From: Lathyrus oleraceus
Lineage: Eukaryota; Streptophyta; Magnoliopsida; Fabales; Fabaceae
DNA length: 64,000 bases
Assembly: GCF_024323335.1 (NCBI RefSeq)
Contig: NC_066584.1
Coordinates: forward strand, 430,989,319-431,053,318
Direction: 5' to 3'
The notes beneath the pieces were generated by a model. It worked only from the letters and a program-made list of their open reading frames with translations, made no database searches and was not told the origin of the DNA. A program made the position numbers and the translations under genes. Below are positions 32,861-44,263 of this stretch, in pieces (positions within the stretch are counted from its first letter, which is position 1; the number at the start of each line of letters is the position of its first letter).

Positions 32861-33269
32861 AGGCTCTAAAACCATTGTTCATAAACCTCAAATCTATAGC
32901 GTTTTCAGTCGGGGTGTTTTCGGAAGAAGAAGTCCTAGGGTTTTTAGCTTGTCCTATGGGTTTGCATTTATGGTAAGACGGAAAAAACTCTCTAAGCTTG
33001 TTGGTATCAGTGTCTAAATCTGCTAGAGGTCCAGATAAGGCATAAGTTTTATTAGAGACAAAAATAGGAATGAGTACCTGAGAAGCACAAATCTGGCGTT
33101 GTTCCTCTGTCTGAGGTTCTGGTAGGTACTGACAATTACCAACTGCAAGGGGGGCGGATAAAATAGAAAATTGCAGAAGGTCAGAATTTTTCTTCGGAGC
33201 TTTGGACCTATTGGTAGTAGTTTTGAGCGAAACTCCTGTTCCCTTGAGAGTTCTGTTTGAAGCATCCAT
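32844..33269 (-). pseudogene. Antisense extra ORF of Tat element, N-terminal part
   Basis: A 141-codon ORF on the strand opposite to gag-pol, between integrase and the 3' LTR. It starts at 33269 (MDASNRTLKG) with a Ser/Thr/Lys-rich N-terminus, then LAVGNCQYLPEPQTEEQR and DLDTDTNKLREFFPSYHKCK. Extra ORFs in antisense at this place are known in Tat-group elements; several encode proteins related to the plant mobile domain, but I cannot confirm that domain here. The ORF ends at the deletion junction near 32855, so its C-terminal bulk is lost. A TATA box lies 120 bp upstream on the same strand. Confidence 0.6.
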
Positions 33270-33736
33270 CGTTAAGGTTTGAAAAAGCGAAAATCTGGTT
33301 TCAGTTAGAAAGGATTGGGAGAAAAGAAGGCTTGAACGTTTGAAAATGCAGAGAATGTGAGGAAGTTCCGAAATGGGTAAGTAATTGGGTTTTATAGACC
33401 TACAGGGAGACGTTTCAAATCAACATTAATGGTAAACAAGTTAATGGGACACGTGTATCCCTTGGGCAGTGTAGTGAAAATGGCAATTAATGCTATAGCC
33501 ATGATTTCCTAGAAGCTAGGAAACGTGATGAGTGGAAAACATTCTATTGTAGGCTGAAAATACGCGGGAAGGAAAAAACAATGATGACGCTGACGTCACC
33601 AGACAAAATGGAGGAACTAAAAGGTTTTGCAAACATTGAGACACGTGGCAGTATCAGCCATTAAGGCGTCGAAGTAAGGTCTCAAAAAATGTCTTTCTCT
33701 CTTGTATGTCGATAATGACATTTTTGGGGGGCAATC
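33270..33736. other. Promoter-side spacer and PPT of Tat element
   Basis: Non-coding. It holds the antisense 5' leader and TATA, sequence with CACGTG-type motifs (GACACGTGTATCC near 33450, ACACGTGGCAG near 33641), a GATGACGCTGACGTCACC segment near 33582 containing the palindrome TGACGTCA (CRE/as-1-like), and the PPT GGGGGGCAATC at 33726-33736 before the 3' LTR. Confidence 0.55.
33387..33400 (-). promoter_or_regulatory. TATA box for the antisense ORF
   Basis: On the minus strand GGTCTATAAAACCC, about 120 bp upstream of the antisense ATG at 33269. It suggests a promoter independent of the LTR. Confidence 0.5.
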
Positions 33737-34655
33737 TGTTAGCTCAAATTTTCGACGACCACTTTAAATTACCAAAATTGGAAAGCATGTACAACTGGCT
33801 TCGACTAAGAGGTTATTCGACCAGCTGAAGGTAGACTGGCTTAGCTGATTAAATAAAGATCAAGTTTATAGCTGAAATATTGAAGCGGTTCCTTAAGGAA
33901 TGGTTAAAAAACGATTTCGATCAAAGATTTGAAATTCAAATAAAGGAGGGAAGAGTATCTTCGTTAGAAACCGCAAGGATACACGTGGAAGCAGAATTAG
34001 CGAACATACGCATGCAGGACGCCACGTGTATCGACATGATTGAAGAACCCTCAGAGCGGTTATTTCGATCCAGTATAAATATAGGGTCTTAGAATTAGAA
34101 AAGTGTGTGTCAAATTACGTACAAAAACCTGCAAATTACTAAGTATTCGTGTGAAGAAGAACTGCAAAACACGGAATGTACGTTGTTTACACTATTGTTT
34201 AATCATTTCAAATCATTACAAAGTTATCTTTACTTTCTCTTCACAAATATCTTTCCTTGCTCTTTACTCTCAAACACTTTATTTCTTACTTTGTCGTTTA
34301 CAATTTTAAAGATCTTTTAGTTCCTTTCGTTACTTTGAACTTTTACCTTACATTCTTAAAGATTCCAGCACTTACCAACTTTTTTGATTGCTTTCAATCC
34401 ATCTACAATTCTCGTCATTTACTTCTTATTTAATAGTTCTAAATACTAATTTAAGATTGTTCTTTTGTTCAAGTCACTCTTTTGTCTTTAATTTTTATTT
34501 AACGCTTCGATTCGACGTTTAGTTCGACCATTTATCAACGTTACGCTTGCAAGAAATTTAGCACATATCCTAGGATCAATCTGATCGATCCTGTAAGTGA
34601 TCAAATTTAGAAATTTGGAAGATCTGCGGTTGTTTACCATTTTTCAAGGTAAACA
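33737..34655 (+). repeat. 3' LTR of Tat element
   Basis: 919 bp, TGTTAGCTCAAATTTTCGACG to TTCAAGGTAAACA, followed by TSD CACCC. TATAAAT at 34074-34080. It is very similar to the 5' LTR across its length and keeps the TG start. Confidence 0.9.
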
Positions 34656-34660
34656 CACCC

Positions 34661-35089
34661 ATAACATCCATGGTACTCCATGGGAACCGTTTTGAATGTT
34701 CTTTAAAAGAATAGGTGTTACTATCCGAAGATTAATCACGAAGGGGGAAACAGGGGTTAATAGATAAATGTGAAAAAGGGTAATAGATAATTATGCTCAC
34801 CAAGGATTTGGACACTCGTGCCTACGTATCCCCATTCGTGCAATGAGGAAATCAGAGCTCCGTAGTTCATGGAACTAGGACGGATGCGTTAGTTATTTTT
34901 AGTGAACAATATTAACATTCGTATTCTACTGTCAACTTGCTTGTATGATCGAGCATGTGAGTCTTAAGCAACTGTCTATTTGCAGTAGAATGGATGAACT
35001 TGGATCACACTCTAGCAGTTAAACACTTCTTGCTCGCACATGGAGACTTAAGTGTCGTTCACGGTAGAATAAAAGTAACACATCCTTTC
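34661..35089 (-). repeat. Minus-strand Ogre-like LTR fragment, part 2
   Basis: Continues the fragment ending at 23689 after the Tat insertion. CGTGCCTACGTATCC and CTCCGTAGTTC are the minus-strand counterparts of segments in other Ogre LTRs (compare 63150-63200). It ends with CTTTC, the TSD of the next insertion. Confidence 0.6.
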
Positions 35090-38000
35090 TGTAGCGATAA
35101 ATTCATGATCATCAAGCTATGGATAAGCTAGAGATCAAATAACAAGAGTCGCCACCGCGCTTTTATTGTTTCCAAGGGAAAAGGGAAAAAGTATGAACAA
35201 AACCCAAAGTAAGACATTTTCAAATCAAAACTAATAAAATGCCAGAGATTACAGGTAAGGGGGTTGGTTACACAGAGGGAAGGTGTTAGCACCCAAAGTG
35301 TCATAGGTACTCCTAGGGAGCCCTTTTTGTGTGCATATGTATTCGGTACAAAGTGATGTTTACAAACAAATAGAATGAGGGGATGATAAAAGAATTTATT
35401 AATTATATTTTTATGTTTGGAAAGACTTTCGGTCTTGTGCCTACATACCAACATAAGAATGAGGGATCAAAACCTCGTAGTTCGTGATACAAATTTCAAA
35501 GTGGATGCATTATTTTTAACAAAAATTAAGTTTGAAAGGCACAAAGGCCTAAAAATGGTTTGAATGAGTTAGTTCTTTTTGGCTTTTTGAAAGTTTAAGT
35601 CAAGTATAGTTAAGTTTATTTACAAGTTTGATTTTAAGAAAAGAAGTTTGAAAATGCAATGACATAAAGCCAAAGTTTCTATCTTTTTGCAAAGTGGTCA
35701 AAGTTTAGAACAAAATAAGTCCAATCAAAGAAGGTTTTGAAAAAGAGAGAGACAAATTTTGAAATTAAAGAAGTGGGGAGAAGATGAAGAGACTATCCTA
35801 TTTACAAAATTAAAAGTTTAAAGTTGTAAAGATCTGACCAAATGGGTAGCAATCCAATAGACAAGAATGTCAATAGAAACCCAAAATTCCCTTGGACTTT
35901 TTAGAATCAAGCAACACACAAATGCACAATTGTATTATCTTAAAGAGCAAGGCATCAAATAAAGATGACCACATTCAAGCTTATCCATTCCATGATCTTC
36001 TTCAAGGTTAGCCCATGTAACAGATGAATTTCACAAGTCACAGGTTCAAAATAACAGCTTCACAATGATCATGTTGCAGATGAACTTAGAGAGATCTTGA
36101 ATGATGTATCAGATGAAGTTTCAAATTGCAAGCACTTGGTTTCTCAATCAGTTGGCATTGCCAAGTCCTTTAGCATAGGAATGTTGCCTAAGTTCTAAGT
36201 CCATTTGTCCATGATCAAGCCAACAATCCACACAAAAGTTTTTTAGGGTTTTTGTTTTTATTATGTACATTAATGGTCAAAGACCACATAAACAAGCAAA
36301 TCACAAACAAAATATATCACACAATATGGTCCAAGTGGACAAAGTAAAAATTGCATTACCATAAACAATTAGAATGATATGAACAATGGAAAATGTATAA
36401 AAGCTAGAATTAAATGACATTAAAGTAAAGGGCTTGAAATTAAAAGTTAGTAGTTAATAGGTTAGAAGTTAGTATTGTTTTGTTTTTGCTTTTCATTTTT
36501 AGACATTCTTTGGAGAACACTCAACCCACTTCTCACAAGCATGAATTCTTGAGCCAAAACATCTTCCAAAGGAAGGAAAGAAGGCCAAGTTTCCACACAA
36601 TACCATGAAAGAGGGGAGACTTACAATCTCACTAACTAGAATGCTATGCCTTTTATGTCACAAATTTAGCGCTATGTTAAACAATCGTAATTGGACTTAT
36701 GTAGAAGTCACAACTATTTGAGGCCGGGCAATATAATTTTGGTTTTAATGCATGTTAGAGATATAATATTATGGACTATGCTCATGAAACATACCACACA
36801 CAAAAAGAATATGCAAAAGGTGTGGCCTAATCTCATCCAAACTCATGTTAAATTTTCAATAAACTAGCTTTAGGACTTTGAGATATCATAGGTCAAATGA
36901 GATGAATGCATAAAGAAAGGGAGTGAGATGAAGAGGGAGGGGAAAAGATGAAATCTCAAATTGATCAAAGGAGGATTTTTACCAAATTAATATCATTCAT
37001 TCATTTTGGAAGATGAAATGTACATTCCATCAATCCCCTAAATCCAATGATATTAATTTGACAAAGTCAAATTAACCTTGATCAAGGCCCAACAACAAGA
37101 GTCAAACACAAACAAGTCATCACAATTGGTCAACAAAATTATTTGGCATTTATTCCAATTAAAATGCTAAAATAATGCATTTAAATTAAATATGGTTTGC
37201 CAAATTCCTAAAACCTCATCAAAACACCAAATAAATGGCCATGAGATTTATCATAGGTCAAACAAGGTCAAAGGACCTTGGAGAAATTTTTTCAGAATTT
37301 TAAAAGACTTAAAAGTATTTTTAATCAATTAAAAACAAATGAAAAATCAATTAAATCATGAAAAATATTAATAATGATCCAAAAAATAATTTTAATTCAG
37401 AATATGAAAGAGAAAAATATTTGAATTTTTTTGGTGAATCTCTCATATTTTTTGGATCAATATTAAAATTAATATGAATGAATGAAAATAAAGTAATTAC
37501 AATGAAATTCAAATAATAAGAAAAAACGTGGACCACTTGATCTCCCTCATTAATTGATGTGGCAGATCAAGTAGCCACTAGCGCGCGTTCCATGTGGTCT
37601 CTAGTCAACTGAGCAGCACACGTGGTAATTAGAAACAACGCTCAGGATTAAAACAATTTAAATGGATCCTATGGTTGGAGATGTGCCAACACACGGCCGA
37701 AGCTGTAGCTCCGGTCTTCTTCTCCGGTGGACCTCACCGAACTAGTCCACCTTTAACCATCACTAGAATAAAAAAGGAGGACATGATCTGAAAGGAAAAA
37801 TGGTGTAAATCACGAATATCACCTCAATTTTAACTAACTCCTCACATATATAAAGATATGAGTAGTTGAAATTTGAGGTATGTCAACTGAGTTGCTTCGA
37901 TTTGACCTCTAAGCAACTCAATCTTCTTGCCTATATTGGTAGGACTTCAGACAACCAAAGAATCAAGAGAATTGAGCAAGATTGAGAGAGAATCGAAGAG

Positions 38001-39783
38001 GTGAAGTTTTCTGAAAATTACCTTCAATGCAGTGCAATTCTTGAGGTTGCTTGCTCCAAACACGATCTGATCCCACTTGAGAAGCTAGCAGGAAGTGATT
38101 GATGAGGTTGCAAGGATTTGGATCATAGAGTTTTTGAATCTCCAACAGTTGAGATTCAAACTCAAATTTCAAGTTGAAATTTATCAGGTTTTCCTTTGGA
38201 ATGAGAGGGTTTCAATGGGGAGGCAAAGCTGGCGCGCAACGTGTGTTCAATTCTAAGCATAAGGGCTTCTATTTATAACTGCAACAAGTGATAATTGCAC
38301 CTTCAAATTCACTTTCTAAAATTGGCAATGGATGATGCATGGGTGCATGGGCGTGTACATGCCCATGAGATCATTGCTTAAGGTCCACAAATGAGTGTGA
38401 GAGGGTCTGAAATCAGCTTGGATTTCAAGGCAAGTGTGTGTGAAGATTTGAAGTTTGATCTTTGCCAAATGATGATACCATGTTCATGCCATGCGCAACC
38501 CCAATAATTCTTGTCCAAAATGGATGAACTTTGACTTTTTGTAAAGGTTAGATCAAGAGGAACAACTTTTATGTTCAACACTTTTCCATTTGAAGCTTGC
38601 ATCATGATGAATTTTGAGGTGGAAGTTAGGAAATTTCAACATGTTGAAATTTTTTCTAAGTGTCAAGCCATATATCTCAATATTCCACTTTGCTTAACTT
38701 TTTATGTGAGCTTCAAATAAGAAAAGTGTCTTTATCAAAGTTGTAAGTCTTTCAAACACCTTCGAAATCGTCACGAATTTCATGTCATTTGGATTTTAAC
38801 TGATATAGTTATGCATTTTTGAAGTTTGGAAAAATCACTTGTTCAATGGTATAGGTCAAAAGTGACCTATAATGTAGCCTCATATCACATGCTCAAAAAA
38901 AGTTGAACTAGCTCTCACTCCAAACATCAAAGTTGAAGTAGACATCTTGAATTTGATTTTGCAACTTGGAAATATTTCATCTCATAAAAATTGAGAAAGT
39001 TATGACCTTGGGAAGTTGACTTTTAAATTAGGGTTTAGACAAAATGACCTATAATATTTCAACATAGAAAATGATTTTCGAAGCAAAAATAGCTCTAGGT
39101 CTCAACATAAAAGTTGTTTGGAATGTCATTTAGAGTAAAGTTTCTCTTGGAATCATTTTCATATGGTGAAAATTGTAGGAGATAGGGTCTAGGGAGACCC
39201 AGTTTTGATCAGATGAATTCATCTGGCCAACCACCATCAACCAACTTGCTAACCTTCAATTCTCTTGACTTTCTAGGCTCATGGTAGATCATATATGCAT
39301 AAGATGATGAATTTTTAAGTGCCCCTTGAGAAATTTGATCAATTGGTGAGATAGCTTATTGGAGAAGTTACTCAAGATACCCAGTCAAACTAGGATCAAG
39401 GCAAATCACCCTCAAACTCTTGAAGAAAACTTGATCAATATAACATGTAGTAATCATTCGGACTCATATATGATGCTCATAGCCATTCTTGGATCAATTC
39501 ATGGTTGTGCTCTTTGTCATGGGGGTCTCAAACCCTAGATATGAACTTGAGAGATCAATGGCCTACCTACAAAAGAGTTAGGCAAATGCAAAGACATATA
39601 TTTGGTATTTTGGTTAGTAAAAATGATAAAATACAAGTATGATACAATCACAAAGTGCTTGGTGATCTCTCCCAAAACAATCCCAATGAAAAGGGGTAAG
39701 GAGGATGCCAAGGTATGATCCCAATGCTAATGCTTATGATGAAATTGCATGAGGGATCTTAGGGTCAAAATTGGGGTCTTACA
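35090..39783 (-). mobile_element. Ogre-type solo LTR, inverted copy
   Basis: A 4694-bp unit, TGTAGCGATAAATTC to GGGGTCTTACA on the plus strand, i.e. TGTAAGACCCC...CTACA on the minus strand, flanked by perfect TSD CTTTC (35085-35089 and 39784-39788). It is homologous along its length to the solo LTR at 17080-21551, in opposite orientation. No internal genes, so a solo LTR. The TSDs of the two copies differ, so they are independent insertions, not an inverted duplication. Confidence 0.85.
38269..38277 (-). promoter_or_regulatory. TATA box in inverted Ogre solo LTR
   Basis: Minus strand TATAAATAG, at the position matching 18597-18605 in the other copy. Confidence 0.55.
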
Positions 39784-39788
39784 CTTTC

Positions 39789-41683
39789 TGAAAAGGTTTT
39801 AAACTGAAAATAAAGCCCAAAGGTAAAACTGAGTTTGATGAGGTGAGTTTTCTTTTATTATGAAATGAGAGTCATGATTTGAATCATACTAAGTTCTATG
39901 GATGAAGATGAATACTGTGAGCAACTGGGTCATTCGTCCCGTACCCAAAGATATCTAGAATGAGGATATGAATTCTCCACTCTCATCCCTTCTCCATTGC
40001 TTAAGGCTCATAGCGTACAATCCTAATCGCAAAGTTAATTGTTTTTTGAGTTTATTTACAAAATAGTTTTAGTTTTACTGAGAGGGAACAAAAGGGAAAA
40101 AAGAAACCCTTGAAGGTTGAAGTCTGGTTTTCATCCTGTTCTTCATGTCTGTGTAGAAAGACTTATCAATTATTCAATTTAAATTGCACTAAAGTCTATG
40201 AATAGAGGCGAATACAATGATCAACTGAGTCATTCGTCCCGTACCCAAAGATTTTCAGAATGAGGATAAGAATTCTCCATTCTCATCCCTTCTCCCTTAC
40301 TTAAGGCTCATGACGTGCAATTTGCATCATAACTGACGAGTGTTGAAGTTGATTTTCCTTGTAGCTTTATGTGATGAAAGGTTGTATTTGAAGAATGAAG
40401 AGACTTCAAAATCACTTGAATCAAATTGTGCCAAAGTCTATGAGTAGAGATGAATACAATGAGCAACTGGGTCATTCTCACGTACCCAAAGATATTTAGA
40501 ATGAGGATATGAATTCTCCACTCTCACCACTTCTCTATTGCTTAAGACTCATGACACACAATTTGACTCATGATCGATAAGTGTTGAATTTGACCTTTGT
40601 AGTGCTTGAGTAGTAGTCCTGTCTTATACTTATTTGAAGTCTTGATCTTTGCTCTTCGAATTTTGATTGAAGTTTTGAGATCCAGTATCCATTACAGCTC
40701 AAACACAAGGACTTGCCCTATCAAGTGATCAAGGGTCTTTTGATCACTTGACCATGCTTGGGGGAATTGAGCACAGTCAAAGGATTTAGTTGATCAAAGT
40801 TCACTTTGATCAACTTAATCAAATGAGAAATAACAGTTGAAAATTAATATAGAACAATCTAAATGGTTAATTGATAGTTAGAAGAATATCTACAAGTTCT
40901 AAAACTAGGGGAACATGCAAGATTATACCATTTCTAAACCTAAGGTAAAACAATCAAATTCACAAATCTATTAATATTGAATTAAATCCTAATCATGCCC
41001 ATTCTAATACAAATCAATTCTAAATCTAATCTATTCTAATTAACTCTAATCCTAAAAAATATCTAATTAACTCTAATTCTAAAAACTAGTTAAAACTAAT
41101 GAATTTCTAACATCTAATCAAAATATTTCTAATTAATTTCTAATTAACCTAAAAACTAATCAAGACTAAAATCATTATAAACCTAAACTAATTCTAAAAA
41201 ATTAATTAAAATCCAAATCCTAATTTTAATTAGGATTTAAACTCCTATTTCTAAACAAACAATGAAACCGAATAAAAGAACAAGCCAAAAAATGGTGAAT
41301 GGACCTTAGGGTGATCAATTGGAACAGGGGGGTGAAGCGTATAACCATGGGAATGCATGGAGAGGAATATGTTTTTGGGCATTAGGCCTAAACAGCCAAG
41401 GCAATACAACGGATAACCATGTTTAACTCAACCCCTTCATTGTTGTATCTCAGGAACACGCTGCGCCGGTCTTCGAGATGTCCAAAACGCGATGTAAAGC
41501 TTCACCGCGCCAGATCCCAACATATTCTTCCTCATGCGCGCGATCAATGATGAATCATGATGAGCCTGACAAATCAACGACGAGCATGACCGTCCAATCA
41601 CGAAACCAACAACAACTTGCAAACGTGTCGAATCAAAAGCACGAAATCAAAATTGAAAATGGGAAGAAACGAGGAATACTTAC
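39789..41683 (-). repeat. LTR-like sequence with tandem units, right (inverted) copy
   Basis: Reverse-complement homologue of 15764-17079: tandem units (39880-40590), the GATCAAGGGTCTTTTGATCA inverted repeat near 40727, then the TAATTAG-rich tract to about 41290. About 41290-41683 extends further and has no counterpart in the left copy. With 23553-23689 and 34661-35089 it forms one interrupted minus-strand Ogre-like LTR. ORF 41478-41810 is not supported by any domain. Confidence 0.6.
39880..40590 (-). repeat. Tandem units, inverted copy
   Basis: Three units with GCAACTGGGTCATTCGTCCC-like blocks at 39921, 40221 and 40463 (spacings 300 and 242 bp), the reverse complement of the 230-bp units at 16540-17079. 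Confidence 0.8.
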
Positions 41684-43223
41684 TGTCATACCCCAAAATT
41701 TGCCCGTTAATCTTGCAAGACATTTTTCAAGGCACTCCAACTCATTTTTCAGGACATTGATCTTAAAGGAACAAAGACCCAGCACACAGGTGGCCAAATC
41801 CAGAAAATGACTTAAAATGGCTTGCTCGCTAGGCGAGCAAAATCATTCGCCTAGCGAACCCTTCGCTGCACCACTCGCCTAGCGAAGCTTGCGAATACCA
41901 TAAATTTTGGGCTTCATTCTGAGCCCATCAGGTCACAAAAATTATTATAAATAGCAGAGCTTCATTCACAAATAGGGGAGGATACGGACAGAAACCCTAG
42001 CAAGGAAACCCTGACAGAAGCAACCGAACAAACCCCGAAGGTTAACCGAGAGAATTCAGAGCAACCCTAAAGGAAACCTTGAAGGCAACTCATCTGCACA
42101 AAGGTTACCTCCGCCCAGCTCAATCCGACACCAACCCTAAGAGTGATCTGCCAATTCACCGGTGTAATTCAATTGCAAACAGGTTTGCACATCATTACCG
42201 TTTTATGCTTCCAATTTGCAATCTCTAAATACATGATGCATTATGATTGAATTTTTGGATATGTAATTAGATTTTGCATGTGGGTTTAAGTATGCATGAA
42301 TATCCTGAATGTTTAACCATGTAATTTCGGTAATGGATGCCATAGGGTTCGGAGTTCCGGAAATCGTACTGTTATCAAACTCAAAACCCGCAGCCGTTCG
42401 CTAGCACATCGCGAAGCGAACATGCAGCGAGGGTTCGCCAAGCCTTCGCTAGGCGAGGCAGTAGCGAACATGGCATTCGCTAATTTTTCCTGTTCTGTTC
42501 TGTGCTTATCTAATATGAGTTATTATAACCGTGCATTGTTTACCTAACATTATTATTACTCTTTTGTTTGGTGCAATCCTCGATTGCACCCCGTCTTGGT
42601 ATTCTAACCCGTTTGTTGAATTTTGTGAGGGCTCACATACTTCCGAAGAACGTAGATGGCTAGGTATTCCGCTTTATTTGTTGGATACCCTTGTGGAGAT
42701 GTATTCTAAATTACCTAATTGATTACAAATATTGCCTTTGAATACATGATCTTGGTCCTCTTTTTGTTGCCTTACGGTATTACGGTCATGTCCCGCGAAT
42801 GTGGGGATACACTTAGCAAAGACCCTTCGATTAAATCATCATGTCCCTATAAGATAAATCATAGTCCCTCGGATGTTGCCTTCGAATATATGACTTTGTC
42901 CCTCGACGACCCTTCGTTGTAGCCTACGGTTAAATGATGATCGTCCCTTCGAATGCTAAGGTATCCTTACAACTGTTGCTTTCAATGACCAATCGATGAC
43001 CCTACGATGTCCCTTTACATCCAAAGGATAAAACTACTTACTTCTCAATAGTAAGGACAATTTTACCCTCATAAGGATAGGAAATACCCCTAAAGACCTT
43101 GGGTAGGTATAACTCTTAAATGCTTACTCACAAATTTTAAATACTTTTCACACCTCACACCTTTCAAAACATCTATTAGAAAATCACCACTTGGTATACA
43201 TTCGTACTAGAATCATTGCCAAG
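41684..43223 (+). repeat. 5' part of an Ogre-like LTR, interrupted
   Basis: TGTCATACCCCAAAATTTGCC at 41684 has the form of a legume Ogre LTR start. The segment carries CTAGCGAG dyads (41823-41890; 42400-42475) and TATAAATAG at 41946-41954. It is cut at 43223 by the complete Ogre element. The rest of this LTR is not seen in the window. ORFs at 42531-42722 and 42719-42922 are incidental. Confidence 0.6.
41946..41954 (+). promoter_or_regulatory. LTR TATA box
   Basis: TATAAATAG, 56 bp downstream of the last CTAGCGAG dyad of the 41823-41890 cluster. Confidence 0.55.
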
Positions 43224-44254
43224 TGTAGCACCTCAAATTTGCACCTACCATTTTGTACATTCATTTCATATTAGGTCATGACATAACATAGTCCACTGCA
43301 TAGCATTGCATTGTCCTTTGCCCAAGTGCAAGTCATCAGACAAGATTAGGTCAACTGGTCAGGAGAATCAGTCAAGCAAGCAAGCAAGTTTAATTCCTAT
43401 TGAAGCAAAGCCCTAGGGTTGGTTTAACAAGTTCACATGGCCTAGGGATCATTTTGGAGTGATTTGGCCAAAGATTGGATGTTCAGAAGTCATCAGTCAT
43501 TGCACAATGCATCTGAAACCCTAGAAAGTCAACTGTGGTCAACTGTGCCAGAATTCATGGATTTGAAGGTGGGAGATGGTTTGAAAGGCCTCATTCATGT
43601 CCATACAAGTCTCATTTGACATTTCAAAGATCAAGATTGAAGAATTTGAGGTCAGATGAAAAGTTTCCAAAAATAGTAAGTGACCTGTAATTTCAAACTG
43701 CCAAAAATGGAAAGGTCTTCTCCTCAAATTTACATCATCATACAAGCTTAAAATGGAATTTTGTCCAACATGAAAGTTGAAGATCTTGCTCTCACCTTTC
43801 CAAAAAGTCCAAGAACATGAATTTCTCATTTGTGGTTGGCAAGTTATGATCAAATCATTGTCAAGAAAAGTTGAACTTCAATGAGGCATAACTTTTGATC
43901 CATTTGGCCAATTCATGTGATTCTTTTTTGAGCAAACTCCATTTTACATGCTTTATCCAAATCATTCATTACATTTCATCAAAAATCATCACATCAAAAG
44001 TCCATTTTTCAAGTGACTTGAATTTGAAAAAGGGAGGGAAAAAAGTCACTTTCAAAACTATGCATTTTCTACACATAATTCCACTTGAACTTGGTCTAAA
44101 ATCAAAATTGGAGTGTGTTTGGCAAGAGAAACATGCACTGTAGCAAGGAATTGCATAACATGAGGGTGGCATGACCAATTTAGCATGAAAATGCATTTTC
44201 ACTAATTCACTTCCATTTCAGCTAATTGAGATTAACAAAATAATTAACAGCACA

Positions 44255-44263
44255 TATAAATAG
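44255..44263 (+). promoter_or_regulatory. Ogre LTR TATA box
   Basis: TATAAATAG about 1.03 kb into the LTR, followed by a CA-rich leader (TTAATCCTAACTGAATCC); likely start of the R region just downstream. Confidence 0.55.

Larger units (their letters stand above)
23690..34655 (+). mobile_element. Tat-lineage Ty3/gypsy element with antisense extra ORF, degenerate
   Basis: An 11.0 kb unit with LTRs 23690-24607 and 33737-34655, flanked by perfect TSD CACCC (23685-23689 and 34656-34660). Order: gag, protease, RT, RNase H, a second archaeal-type RNase H, integrase, then an ORF on the opposite strand before the 3' LTR. Dual RNase H and an extra ORF mark the Tat group. A 1.2 kb solo LTR sits in the protease gene. 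Many in-frame stops, frameshifts in RT and a deletion at the 3' end of integrase make it non-functional. The first LTR base pair is TA instead of TG in the 5' LTR. Confidence 0.85.

Noticed and set aside
17080..39783. Large inverted duplication of one chromosomal segment
   Set aside because: The two Ogre LTRs have different TSDs and different insertion points in the host repeat, so they are independent insertions.
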